64,000 nucleotides of DNA from positions 1 to 64,000 of the forward strand of contig NZ_JALMUV010000040.1 of NCBI RefSeq assembly GCF_023155275.1. Reading direction: 5' to 3'. Positions 8,408 through 16,920 of this stretch are shown here, in pieces. Under the pieces are notes generated by a model, which did no database searches, was not told the DNA's origin, and worked only from the letters and a program-made list of their open reading frames with translations. The position numbers and the translations under genes were made by a program. The stretch is from Streptomyces rhizoryzae (GTDB lineage: Bacteria > Actinomycetota > Actinomycetes > Streptomycetales > Streptomycetaceae). The first letter of the stretch is position 1. Every line of letters begins with the position of its first letter.

Positions 8408-10525
8408 TCACCCGGTGACCGACTCCCTCCCGTCCTCCACGTGCCCCATCAGCCGGCGGTGGAAGGAGCCGTCCTCGGCGACGGTCAGCTCCAGGTCGTA
8501 CCAGCCGTGCGCGCCCGCGGCGGCGTGCGCGACGGTGCGGGTGCCCCCGGCCTTGACCGTCAGCGTGCGCGGCGCGGTGTCCGCGTAGGCCAGCGGTGTC
8601 AGGGTCACGGTCAGGTCGGTGGCGCCCGGGTTGACGAGGGTGAGGTGCAGCTCCCGCCGGGCCGCGTCGATCCGGGTGCCGATCCGGACGGCCGCGGCGG
8701 CGCCCGCCGCGGTGCCGGCGAACTCGCGCCGGAAGCCGTTGGGCCCGGTCACCGTGAAGCGGTAGCCGCCGCCCTTGACCGGCACCGCCCACTCCGCCGC
8801 CCGGTGCACGTCCCGGTGCTGCGGGACGTCGTACTCCTTTGCGTACGGGTAGAGCGCCAGGTGCGCCGAGGCGGCCCCGGTGTTGCGGACCGCCAGCCGG
8901 AACAGCCCCGCCCGCGGGTCGAAGCCGCCGTCGGCGTCGGGCTGGTAGGGCAGCGGCCGGGCCGGGCGGTGGCCGTACTCCTGCCGGGGCATCTCCTGGT
9001 GGACCGGCGGCTGCGGCCGCCAGCGGCCGCTGAACGGCGGCACCGGGCCGGGCCGGTGCACCGCCGGCTGCTTCCGGCGCCGGGAGAAGTCGAAGGCGGC
9101 GGTCAGGTCGCCGCAGACGGTCCGCCGCCAGGCGCTGATGTTGGGCTCCCGGACCCCGGTCCAGCGCTCCAGGAAGCGGGTGATCGAGGTGTGGTCGAAC
9201 ACCTGCGAGCAGGCGTACCCGCCCACCGTCCAGGGCGAGATGACCAGCATCGGCACCCGTATGCCGAGCCCGACCGGCTTGCCGTCCCAGAACTCCGCCT
9301 CCGTCCCGGCCGGCGGCACCGGCGGCGGCACGTGATCGAAGAACCCGTCGTTCTCGTCGTAGGTCAGGAAGAGCGCGGTGTGCCGCCAGACCTCCGGGTG
9401 GCTGCCGAGCGCGTCGAGGATCTTGTAGACCAGGGTGGCGCTCTCGATGGGCGAGGACGAGCCCGGGTGCTCGGAGTCGGCCGCGGACGGCACGATGTAG
9501 GACACCTCGGGCAGCGTGCCGCTCGCCACGTCGGCGGCGAACGCGGCGGCCGTGGAGTGCGGGTCGCCGCGCCGCAGCGCCCGCTCGAACAGGCTCCGCT
9601 CGGCCCGGCCCAGCGCCGCGACCCCCTCCTCCAGGAGGCCGGCCAGCCGGGTGCGCTCGGCATCGGACGCACCGGCCAGCTTCCCGTAGTAGGCGGTCAT
9701 GGTCCGCACCCCGGCCACCTTGGCCAGCGCCTTGCGCGCGACCGCCTTGAAGGTCGCGTAGAACTCCAGGTTGTTGTCGGTGAAGTTGTCCCACTCCTGG
9801 TAGACCCGCCAGCTGCGGCCGGCCTGCTCCAGGCGCTCGGCGTACGTCGTCCAGGTATAGCCGGGGTGGGTGTCCTCCTCGTAGGCGTCGTTGCCCACCG
9901 CCCGCCCGCCGCCGCCCGGCTCGAAGCCGGTCCAGCCGCTGACCAGGTGGTTGCGGTTCGGGCTGGTGGAGGAGTGGATCGAGGAGTGGTACGCGTCGCA
10001 GACGGTGAAGGTGTCGGCGAGTTCGTAGTGCAGCGGGACGTCCTGGCGGTCGTAGTGCGCCATCGTGGCGGAGGTCTTGGCGGCGACCCAGTTGTTCATC
10101 CAGCCGCCGTTCCAGGCTCGGTGGCCACCCGCCCAGCTGTGGTCGAGGTCGCCGATGTACTGGAGGTCCTTCTTCTGGGCGGCGGCCGCCTCGCGCACCG
10201 GGAACGGCAGGACGTGGCGGACGCCGAGCGGGCCCGGCTGCTCGAAGACGGTGCCGCCGCCGGGGAGTTCGACGGCGTTGCGGTCGCCGAAGCCGCGGAC
10301 GCCGCGCAGCATCCCGAAGTAGTGGTCGAAGGAACGGTTCTCCTGCATCAGCACCACCACGTGCCGGATATCGCGGAGCCCGCCCCCGCCGGGCGGCGCG
10401 GGGCGGCCGGCGTCCTGCGCCAGCGCCTGCTGGAGCGAGGGCGGCAGCAGCGACCCGGCCACCGCCGCGCCGGCCGCCGCGGCGCCAACTCCCAGTACCC
10501 GTCTGCGAGATACCTCCGGTGCCAC
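8408..10525 (-). CDS. Tat-exported phosphocholine-type phospholipase C
   Basis: The product is 705 residues. A Tat signal with SRRRVLG at residues 6-12 and an Ala-rich hydrophobic stretch begins the protein. The phosphoesterase domain opens with RHVVVLMQENRSFDHYFG, the hallmark of bacterial phospholipase C/acid phosphatases. The active-site region continues with NRNHLVSGW, EWDNFTDNN and FLTYDENDGFFDHV. Two beta-rich C-terminal repeats (DUF756-like) follow, as in non-haemolytic PLCs. It should cleave phospholipid head groups outside the cell and could supply phosphate. I use the GTG at 10525, which has AGGGAGG 7 bases upstream, rather than a TTG 21 bases earlier. Confidence 0.9.
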   Translation of the reverse strand: MAPEVSRRRVLGVGAAAAGAAVAGSLLPPSLQQALAQDAGRPAPPGGGGLRDIRHVVVLMQENRSFDHYFGMLRGVRGFGDRNAVELPGGGTVFEQPGPLGVRHVLPFPVREAAAAQKKDLQYIGDLDHSWAGGHRAWNGGWMNNWVAAKTSATMAHYDRQDVPLHYELADTFTVCDAYHSSIHSSTSPNRNHLVSGWTGFEPGGGGRAVGNDAYEEDTHPGYTWTTYAERLEQAGRSWRVYQEWDNFTDNNLEFYATFKAVARKALAKVAGVRTMTAYYGKLAGASDAERTRLAGLLEEGVAALGRAERSLFERALRRGDPHSTAAAFAADVASGTLPEVSYIVPSAADSEHPGSSSPIESATLVYKILDALGSHPEVWRHTALFLTYDENDGFFDHVPPPVPPAGTEAEFWDGKPVGLGIRVPMLVISPWTVGGYACSQVFDHTSITRFLERWTGVREPNISAWRRTVCGDLTAAFDFSRRRKQPAVHRPGPVPPFSGRWRPQPPVHQEMPRQEYGHRPARPLPYQPDADGGFDPRAGLFRLAVRNTGAASAHLALYPYAKEYDVPQHRDVHRAAEWAVPVKGGGYRFTVTGPNGFRREFAGTAAGAAAAVRIGTRIDAARRELHLTLVNPGATDLTVTLTPLAYADTAPRTLTVKAGGTRTVAHAAAGAHGWYDLELTVAEDGSFHRRLMGHVEDGRESVTG

Positions 10526-10827
10526 GCCCGACCTCCCTTTCGTCAACCAACGGGTCCCAATGGTCTGCGGTCAGCCCATTGAGACGGTGCGACGGGGACG
10601 GTAGTGGACGGCCGTGACAAGCGATAGGTCTCGGAGTGACATCTTTGAGAACACTCCGCGGCGCCGCCCGGGACCGCACCCCCCGGCGGCGGCGCACCGG
10701 ATGGGCGCCGCCCCTCAGCACCACAGCCGGTGGTCGCGGCCCGGCGGGACCCCGGGCAGCAGCGCGTTGGTGGCCGGTTCGCCGACACGGAGCACGATGT
10801 CGTCCGCCGTTCGCCGGGGTGCAGAGC
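10526..10827. other. Intergenic region upstream of phospholipase C
   Basis: I see no supportable gene here. A hairpin with arms CGGAGTG (10632-10638) and CACTCCG (10652-10658) flanks an AT-rich loop. It lies about 107-135 bases upstream of the phospholipase start and may be part of its promoter or an operator. I looked for phosphate-box repeats (GTTCACC-like) and did not find a convincing pair. Confidence 0.4.
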
Positions 10828-11055
10828 ATGGCGACTCATCGAACCGAACATGCGGGGTCGGCCGGGCCGCTCGTGTTGCCGGAAACAGCTGATCACGGCC
10901 ACCTCGCAGACATCGAAGGCCAACGCGTCAGCTACCTCGTGGACGACCCGGGTGAAGTCGGTCTGCTGCGACAGAAACATGGGATGCTGCGAGCGCAGAC
11001 ACGCACACCGAAGGACAGCAGCAGCCTGCTCGAACAACTGGCGGGAGCGGCATGA
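10828..11055 (+). pseudogene. Remnant of XRE-family regulator (C-terminal end of DUF5753)
   Basis: The last 50 or so codons of this frame align by eye with the end of the DUF5753 domain that follows the XRE helix-turn-helix in streptomycete regulators. The aligned pieces are DIEGQRVSYLVDDPGEV, then HGMLRA, then TPKDSSSLLEQLAG, against a typical family pattern of an E-Q strand, EPEEV, FDRLRA, LSPEES and a final helix. No helix-turn-helix or upper DUF5753 part is found upstream in any frame. The final ATGA overlaps the DUF397 start, exactly as in intact XRE/DUF397 pairs. I infer a 5' deletion that removed most of the regulator. Confidence 0.55.
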
Positions 11056-11294
11056 GCGATCCGGCCTGGTTCAGGTCCGGCTACAGCAGCGACGAGGGCG
11101 GCAACTGCCTCGACGTCGCCCACGACCGGCGCACGTCCCGTCACAGCGCCGGCGAAGGCGGCAACTGCCTGGAGAGGGCCGCCTCTCCCGCCGCCCTTCA
11201 CATCCAGGACTCCGAGGATCCCCACGGGCCGGTGCTGACCCTGCCCGCCGTGACCTGGGGGGCGTTCCTCGCGGACGTCGTCGGGCGGCCGTGA
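11052..11294 (+). CDS. DUF397 protein with duplicated EGGNCL motif
   Basis: The product is 80 residues and matches DUF397: WFRSGYSSDEGGNCLDVA at the start, then AALHIQDSEDPHGPVLTLP and TWGAFL at the end. DUF397 proteins are normally partners of XRE/DUF5753 regulators and are found in many copies in Streptomyces; some pairs affect development. Here the EGGNCL segment occurs twice (residues 15-20 and 36-41), separated by 15 residues, which makes the protein longer than the usual 60-70 residues. The ATG overlaps the tail of the broken XRE gene, and the TGA overlaps the GTG of the aldo/keto reductase. Confidence 0.85.
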   Translation: MSDPAWFRSGYSSDEGGNCLDVAHDRRTSRHSAGEGGNCLERAASPAALHIQDSEDPHGPVLTLPAVTWGAFLADVVGRP

Positions 11295-12295
11295 GGCGGC
11301 GTCGGCTGGGGGCCGCCGGGCCGGTCGTCTCCGCGCTCGGCCTCGGCTGCATGGGGATGTCCACCTCGTACGGCGTGCCGGACGACACCGAGTCGGTCCG
11401 CGCCCTCGACCGGGCGGGCGAGCTCGGCATCACCCTGCTGGACACCGCGGACGCGTACGGGCGGGGCGCCAACGAGGAGTTCCTCGGGCGCTGGCTGGGC
11501 AACCGGCCGGGCTCCGTCCGGGACGGACTGGTCCTGGCGACGAAGTTCGGGCTGCGGCACGACGCGGCCACGGGGCGGGTGAACGCGGTCGACGGCTCCG
11601 CCGCCTGGGTGCGGACGGCGTGCCACGCCTCGCTGCGCCGCCTCGGCACGGACCGGATCGACCTCTACTACCTGCACCGGCGCGATCCGGCCGTCCCCAT
11701 CGAGGAGACCGTCGGCGCCATGGCGGAACTGGTCGCCGAGGGGTCCGTACGCCACCTCGGCCTGAGCGAGGTGAGCGCGCGGACCCTGCGCCGGGCGCAC
11801 GCCGTGCACCCCATCGCCGCCGTCCAGCTGGAGCACTCCCTCTTCACGCGCGAGGTGCTGGAGGGCGAGATGCTGGCCACCTGCCGGGAGCTGGGCATCG
11901 GCATCGTGGCCTACTCACCTCTCGGGCGCGGCATGCTGACCGGTGCACTGACCTCCCGGGCGGACCTCACCCCCGACGACGCCCGGCGCCGCTGGCCGCG
12001 CTTCGCGGACGAGAACCTCGCCCGCAATCTCGCGCTGGTCCGGGCCGTGCGCGCCGTCGCTGCCTCCCTCGGCTGCACCCCGGCGCAGGCCGTCCTCGCC
12101 TGGCTGCTGGCCCAGGGCGAGGACATCGTCCCGATCCCCGGCACCAAGCGCCGGGCGTACCTGGAGGAGAACGCGGCCGCGGCCGCCCTCGCGCTCGGCC
12201 CGGAGCAGGCGGACCGGCTGCGGGCCGCCGTCCCGGACGGCGCGGTCGCCGGGGAGCGCTACCCGGACGCCGCCCTGGCCCGCCTCGGCCTCTGA
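11291..12295 (+). CDS. Aldo/keto reductase
   Basis: The product is 334 residues, typical of the family. The TIM-barrel opens with LGAAGPVVSALGLGCMGMS. The catalytic Asp and Tyr are in ITLLDTADAYGRGANEE, the Lys in LATKFGL, and the His in IDLYYLHRRD. NADPH-binding residues are in VAYSPLGRGMLTG and the C-terminal IPGTKRRAYLEENA. It reduces aldehydes or ketones with NADPH; the substrate is unknown. I chose the GTG at 11291 because it overlaps the DUF397 stop as GTGA, which implies translational coupling, and gives the normal family length. The open frame further upstream belongs to shadows. Confidence 0.92.
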   Translation: MRRRRLGAAGPVVSALGLGCMGMSTSYGVPDDTESVRALDRAGELGITLLDTADAYGRGANEEFLGRWLGNRPGSVRDGLVLATKFGLRHDAATGRVNAVDGSAAWVRTACHASLRRLGTDRIDLYYLHRRDPAVPIEETVGAMAELVAEGSVRHLGLSEVSARTLRRAHAVHPIAAVQLEHSLFTREVLEGEMLATCRELGIGIVAYSPLGRGMLTGALTSRADLTPDDARRRWPRFADENLARNLALVRAVRAVAASLGCTPAQAVLAWLLAQGEDIVPIPGTKRRAYLEENAAAAALALGPEQADRLRAAVPDGAVAGERYPDAALARLGL

Positions 12296-12391
12296 CCGGG
12301 CGGGCGGCGCCGGGCCCGGTCGCCCGGCGGCCGAGCCCGGACGTCTGCCGGGCGGGCCCGGCGGCTCCGAGCCAACGCGCTTCCCGTCGTC

Positions 12392-13318
12392 TCAGTCCGC
12401 CAGCAACGCCGGGGCCAGCTCCCGCAGTTGGTCGAAGCCCAGACCGCGGTCGGCCGCGACCGGCTGGAGCGCCACATGGTCCGCGCCCGCGTCGTGGTGC
12501 TCCCGCACCCGGCGCCGGATCGCGTCCACATCGCCCCAGGCGACGATCGCGTCCACCAGCCGGTCACTGCCGCCGCCGGTGAAGTCCTCGTCATCGAAGC
12601 CCAGCCGCCGCAGGCTGTTCACGTAGTTGGGCAGGGCGAGGTAGAAGCCGAGGTGGTGCGCGCGGATCGCGGCGCGGGCGGTCGCCGGGTCGGTCTCCAG
12701 CAGGACGGCCTGCTCGGGGGCGAGCACCGGCGTGGCGCCCAGCGCGGCGCGGGCCCGGGCGGTGTGCTCGGGCGTGACGAAGTACGGGTGCGCGCCCGCC
12801 GCCCGCTCGGCGGCCAGCTCCAGCATCCTGGGGCCCAGCGCGGCCAGCACCCGGGCCGGCGGCGCGGCCACCGGGCCGTCGTACGCGGCCTCGTCCATCG
12901 CCGCCAGGTAGGAGCGCATCGCGGCGAGCGGCTTGGCGTAGGTGTGGCCGCGGCCCTCGACCTGCGGGGCGTGGCTGGCGCCCAGGCCCAGCAGGAAGCG
13001 GCCGCCGTACGCCTCGGCGAGGGTGTGCGCGCCGGCGTTCATCGCGGTGGCGTCGCGGACCCAGATGTTGGCGATGCCGGTGGCGACCGTCAGCCGCTCG
13101 GTGGCGGCCAGCAGCAGCCCGGCGTGCGCGAACGCCTCCTTGGTGCCCTGCGCCTCACCGAACCACAGCGCCCCGTACCCCAGCCGCTCGATGCCGGCCG
13201 CGAACTCCCGCACCGCCGCGGCCGGCGCCCGGCCCAGCCCGCCGTGCCAGACCCCGACCCGCCCGATCCGCCCGGCGACCTCCCGGCCTCCCGGCGCGGC
13301 CCCGTCCTGCTGCGTCAT
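12392..13318 (-). CDS. LLM-class F420-dependent oxidoreductase
   Basis: The product is 308 residues with the luciferase-like monooxygenase fold: GRVGVWHGGLGRAP, then IERLGYGALWFGEA, then AATERLTVATGIANIW, then GRFLLGLGASHAPQVEGRG. The opening and the length resemble the TIGR03620 group of probable F420-dependent enzymes in actinobacteria. No substrate can be assigned. The ATG at 13318 is preceded by a clear GGAGGAG ribosome site, so the upstream frame is excluded. It converges with the aldo/keto reductase across a 96-base GC-rich gap. Confidence 0.88.
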   Translation of the reverse strand: MTQQDGAAPGGREVAGRIGRVGVWHGGLGRAPAAAVREFAAGIERLGYGALWFGEAQGTKEAFAHAGLLLAATERLTVATGIANIWVRDATAMNAGAHTLAEAYGGRFLLGLGASHAPQVEGRGHTYAKPLAAMRSYLAAMDEAAYDGPVAAPPARVLAALGPRMLELAAERAAGAHPYFVTPEHTARARAALGATPVLAPEQAVLLETDPATARAAIRAHHLGFYLALPNYVNSLRRLGFDDEDFTGGGSDRLVDAIVAWGDVDAIRRRVREHHDAGADHVALQPVAADRGLGFDQLRELAPALLAD

Positions 13319-13546
13319 CGCCACTCCTCCGCTCCGGCGGGCCCCTGACCGGCGGCCACCGCTCCGATGATCCTTTACCGGTGACAGCAACGGTCCGGGC
13401 CGCGGCATTCCACCGCGGGGGCAGGAAACCGCGGGATCCACCCGGAGGGCGGAACGCCGGACGCCGTCCGGAGGCCGGAACGGCGGGCGCCGGCCGGGCG
13501 GTTGGGCAGGCCCTTGGGCAGGCGCCCGCCCGGGCCCGGGTACGGC

Positions 13547-13582
13547 GCAGCGGCCGCCCCTGGGGAGAGGGACGGCCGCTGC
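13547..13582 (-). terminator. Terminator hairpin after gatB
   Basis: GCAGCGGCCG (13547-13556) pairs perfectly with CGGCCGCTGC (13573-13582) around a 16-base loop, 20 bases past the gatB stop. It probably ends the gatC-gatA-gatB transcript. The remaining sequence from 13319 to 13546 holds no gene that I can support. Confidence 0.65.
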
Positions 13583-13601
13583 ACGCGCCGGTGGCGGGGG
13601 C

Positions 13602-15110
13602 TCAGCCCTCGACGCCCAGCTTCTCCAGGATCAATTCCCGGACCCGGGCCGCGTCGGCCTGCCCGCGGGTGGCCTTCATGACCGCACCGACCAGGGCACC
13701 GGCCGCGGCGACCTTGCCGCCGCGGATCTTGTCGGCGATGGCGGCGTTGGCGGCGATCGCCTCGTCCACCGCGGTGCCGAGCGCGCCCTCGTCGGAGACG
13801 ACCTTCAGGCCGCGCTTCTCCACGACCGTGTCCGGGTCGCCCTCGCCGGCCAGCACGCCCTCGATGACCTGGCGGGCCAGCTTGTCGTTGAGCGAGCCGT
13901 CGGCGACCAGCGCGGCGACCCTGGCGACCTGCTCCGGGGTGATCGGCAGGGCGCCGAGCTCCACGCCGTCCTCGTTGGCGCGGCGGGCCAGCTCGCCCAT
14001 CCACCACTTGCGGGCCGAGGCGGCGTCCGCACCGGCGTCGGTGGTGGCCACGATCAGGTCCACCGCCCCGGCGTTGAGGATCGCCTGCATGTCCAGCTCG
14101 GAGACGCCCCACTCCTCGCGGAGGCGGTTGCGGCGGACCCGCGGCAGCTCCGGCAGACCGGCCCGCAGCTCCTCGACCCACTCGCGGGACGGGGCCACCG
14201 GCACCAGGTCCGGCTCGGGGAAGTAGCGGTAGTCCTCCGCCTCCTCCTTGATCCGGCCCGGGGTGGTGGAGCCGTCGTCCTCGTGGAAGTGCCGGGTCTC
14301 CTGGACGATCTTGCCGCCGGAGGACAGCACCGCGGCGTGCCGCTGGATCTCGAAGCGGGCGGCCCGCTCCACCGAACGCAGTGAGTTGACGTTCTTGGTC
14401 TCCGAGCGGGTGCCGAACTCCTCGGTGCCCTTGGGCATCAGCGAGAGGTTCACGTCGCAGCGCATCTGGCCCATCTCCATACGGGCCTCGGAGACGCCCA
14501 GCGCCTTGATCAGTTCGCGCAGCTCGGCGACGTACGCCTTGGCGACCTCGGGCGCGCGCTCGCCGGCGCCCACGATCGGCTTGGTGACGATCTCGATGAG
14601 CGGGATGCCGGCGCGGTTGTAGTCCAGCAGCGAGTGCCGGGCGCCGTGGATCCGGCCGGTGGCACCGCCGATGTGGGTGGACTTGCCGGTGTCCTCCTCC
14701 ATGTGCGCGCGCTCGATGTGCACGCGGAAGACCTCGCCGTCCTCCAGCTGCACGTCGAGGTAGCCGTCGAAGGCGATCGGCTCGTCGTACTGGGAGGTCT
14801 GGAAGTTCTTCGGCATGTCCGGATAGAAGTAGTTCTTCCGGGCGAACCGGCACCAGTCGGCGATGGTGCAGTTCAGGGCCAGGCCGATCTTGATCGCCGA
14901 CTCCACGCCGGTCGCGTTGACGACCGGGAGGGAGCCGGGCAGGCCCAGGCAGGTGGGGCAGGTCTGCGCGTTGGGCTCGGCGCCCAGGGTGGTGGCACAC
15001 CCGCAGAACATCTTGGTCTTGGTGCCCAGTTCGACGTGGACCTCCAGACCCATCACGGGGTCGTAGGCGGCCAGCGCGTCCTCGTACGGCACCAGGTCGG
15101 TGACAGTCAC
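13602..15110 (-). CDS. gatB: Aspartyl/glutamyl-tRNA amidotransferase subunit B
   Basis: The product is 502 residues, normal for GatB. It shows the family signature YDPVMGLEVHVELGTKTKMFC near the start, a Zn-binding set (CGC and CPTC), then DYNRAGIPLIEIVT, MEMGQMRCDVN, and a C-terminal helical/YqeY-like tail ending with MKATRGQADAARVRELI. With GatA and GatC it converts Glu-tRNA(Gln), and Asp-tRNA(Asn) where needed, to the amidated forms. GatB is the tRNA-binding kinase subunit. It is the last gene of the gatC-gatA-(small membrane protein)-gatB operon. The GTG start has only a weak ribosome site (GAGAGG). Confidence 0.97.
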   Translation of the reverse strand: MTVTDLVPYEDALAAYDPVMGLEVHVELGTKTKMFCGCATTLGAEPNAQTCPTCLGLPGSLPVVNATGVESAIKIGLALNCTIADWCRFARKNYFYPDMPKNFQTSQYDEPIAFDGYLDVQLEDGEVFRVHIERAHMEEDTGKSTHIGGATGRIHGARHSLLDYNRAGIPLIEIVTKPIVGAGERAPEVAKAYVAELRELIKALGVSEARMEMGQMRCDVNLSLMPKGTEEFGTRSETKNVNSLRSVERAARFEIQRHAAVLSSGGKIVQETRHFHEDDGSTTPGRIKEEAEDYRYFPEPDLVPVAPSREWVEELRAGLPELPRVRRNRLREEWGVSELDMQAILNAGAVDLIVATTDAGADAASARKWWMGELARRANEDGVELGALPITPEQVARVAALVADGSLNDKLARQVIEGVLAGEGDPDTVVEKRGLKVVSDEGALGTAVDEAIAANAAIADKIRGGKVAAAGALVGAVMKATRGQADAARVRELILEKLGVEG

Positions 15111-15141
15111 GGTGAAACTAACCTCTCAAGTCCGGTGCCGG

Positions 15142-15384
15142 TCAGCCCGCGAGGACGTCGTCGTCGTTGAGACGGCGCAGTTCGCGGACGAGCAGGGCGA
15201 CACCGGTGACGATGGCGGCGGCGGAGACGACGGCGTCGACCAGCTGGAGCGTGTCGTGCTCCCCCTTGGCCTGCTTCGCCTGCTTGATGACGCTCACCGC
15301 GCCGAACAGCGTGGTGCCGATGGACAGGTAGGTGCCGGGCTTGGACTTCTTGAAGTTCTTGGCCTTGGCCAGCTTGCCGCTCAC
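15142..15384 (-). CDS. Small two-helix membrane protein inside the gat operon
   Basis: The product is 80 residues. A basic N-terminus (KLAKAKNFKKSKPG) is followed by a hydrophobic helix (YLSIGTTLFGAVSVI), a polar loop, and a second helix (LVDAVVSAAAIVTGVALLV), ending RELRRLNDDD. The GTG start has an excellent GAAGGAG ribosome site. It sits 37 bases after gatA and 31 bases before gatB on the same strand, so it is almost certainly co-transcribed. I do not recognise a function. Placement inside the amidotransferase operon is probably conserved among relatives. Confidence 0.8.
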   Translation of the reverse strand: MSGKLAKAKNFKKSKPGTYLSIGTTLFGAVSVIKQAKQAKGEHDTLQLVDAVVSAAAIVTGVALLVRELRRLNDDDVLAG

Positions 15385-15421
15385 AGCGTCTCCTTCGGCA
15401 TGTCCTCGTGGTCTACGGCGT

Positions 15422-16915
15422 TCACAGGGCCGGCGCCTCGTCCAGCAGCGGGTGGCCCCACTTCTCGGTGAGCGCGGACTCGACCGCGGCACCGACCCGG
15501 TAGAGCCGATCGTCGGCCATGGCGGGCGCGATGATCTGGAGACCCACCGGCAGCCCGTCCTCGGGAGCCAGCCCGCAGGGCAGCGACATCGCGGCGTTGC
15601 CCGCGAGGTTGGCGGGGATGGTGCACACGTCGGCGAGGTACATCGCCATCGGGTCGTCGGTGCGCTCGCCGATCGGGAACGCGGTGGTCGGCGTCGTCGG
15701 CGAGATGATCACGTCGACCTGCTCGAACGCCTTCTCGAAGTCCCGGGTGATCAGCGTGCGGACCTTCTGCGCGCTGCCGTAGTACGCGTCGTAGTAGCCG
15801 GAGCTGAGCGCGTACGTGCCGAGCATGATGCGGCGCTTGACCTCGGGGCCGAAGCCGGCCTCGCGGGTCAGCGCGGTGACGTCCTCGGCGGACTTCGTGC
15901 CGTCGTCGCCGACCCGCAGGCCGTAGCGCATGGCGTCGAAGCGGGCGAGGTTGGAGGAGCACTCGGACGGCGCGATGAGGTAGTACGCGGCCAGCGCCAG
16001 GTCGAAGGACGGGCAGTCCAGCTCGACGATCTCGGCGCCCAGCTGCTGGAGCAGCTCCACCGACTCGTCGAAGCGCTGGAGCACCCCGGCCTGGTAGCCC
16101 TCGCCGCGGAACTGCTTGACGACGCCGACGCGCATCCCGTCCACCGAGCCGTTGCGGGCCGCCTCGACGACCGGCGGGACCGGGGCGTCGATGGAGGTGG
16201 AGTCGAGCGGGTCGTGGCCGGCGATGGCCTCGTGCAGCAGCGCCGCGTCCAGCACCGTGCGGGCGCAGGGCCCGCCCTGGTCGAGGGACGAGGAGAAGGC
16301 GACCATGCCGTAGCGGGAGACGCCGCCGTAGGTGGGCTTGACGCCGACCGTGCCGGTGACGGCGGCGGGCTGGCGGATCGAACCGCCGGTGTCCGTGCCG
16401 ATGGCGAGCGGGGCCTCGAAGGAGGCGAGCGCGGCGCTGGAGCCGCCGCCCGAACCGCCGGGGATCCTGGTGAGGTCCCAGGGGTTGCCGGTCGGCCCGT
16501 AGGCGCTGTTCTCGGTGGAGGACCCCATGGCGAACTCGTCCATGTTGGTCTTGCCGAGGATGACGACGTCGGCGGCCTTGAGCTTCTTGGTGAGCGTCGC
16601 GTCGTAGGGCGGGAGCCAGCCCTCCAGGATCTTCGAGCCGACCGTGGTGGGCATGCCCTCGGTGGTGAAGATGTCCTTCAGCGCCACCGGGACGCCGGCC
16701 AGCGGGCCGAGCTTCTCGCCGCGGGCGCGCTTCTCGTCGACGGCGCGGGCCTGGGCGAGCGCGCCCTCGCGGTCCACGTGCAGGAAGGCGTGCACCTTCT
16801 CGTCGACGGCCTCGATGCGGGCCAGGTGGGCCTCGGTCACCTCGACGGCGGTGACCTCGCCGGACGCGATGCGCGCCGCGATCTCGGCGGCGGTGAGCTT
16901 GATCAGGTCTGCCAT
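15422..16915 (-). CDS. gatA: Aspartyl/glutamyl-tRNA amidotransferase subunit A
   Basis: The product is 497 residues and carries the amidase-signature triad. Lys80 is in GVPVALKDIF, the cis-Ser is about residue 155 in IPGGSGGGSS, and the nucleophile Ser is about 179 in GTDTGGSIRQPA. GatA hydrolyses glutamine or asparagine and passes ammonia to GatB. The ATG is preceded by GAGGAG, and gatC ends 5 bases upstream, so the pair is tightly coupled. The open frame continues far upstream but overlaps gatC and is not coding there. Confidence 0.97.
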   Translation of the reverse strand: MADLIKLTAAEIAARIASGEVTAVEVTEAHLARIEAVDEKVHAFLHVDREGALAQARAVDEKRARGEKLGPLAGVPVALKDIFTTEGMPTTVGSKILEGWLPPYDATLTKKLKAADVVILGKTNMDEFAMGSSTENSAYGPTGNPWDLTRIPGGSGGGSSAALASFEAPLAIGTDTGGSIRQPAAVTGTVGVKPTYGGVSRYGMVAFSSSLDQGGPCARTVLDAALLHEAIAGHDPLDSTSIDAPVPPVVEAARNGSVDGMRVGVVKQFRGEGYQAGVLQRFDESVELLQQLGAEIVELDCPSFDLALAAYYLIAPSECSSNLARFDAMRYGLRVGDDGTKSAEDVTALTREAGFGPEVKRRIMLGTYALSSGYYDAYYGSAQKVRTLITRDFEKAFEQVDVIISPTTPTTAFPIGERTDDPMAMYLADVCTIPANLAGNAAMSLPCGLAPEDGLPVGLQIIAPAMADDRLYRVGAAVESALTEKWGHPLLDEAPAL

Positions 16916-16920
16916 CTCGG

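Noticed and set aside
8404..8419. GGTCACC/GGTGACC palindrome at the phospholipase stop
   Set aside because: It falls within the end of the coding sequence and is short; composition alone explains it.
10543..11037. Minus-strand frame opposite the XRE remnant
   Set aside because: It has no recognised domain and an improbable Ser/Arg/Cys-rich composition. The plus-strand remnant aligns with DUF5753 and has the usual overlap with DUF397.
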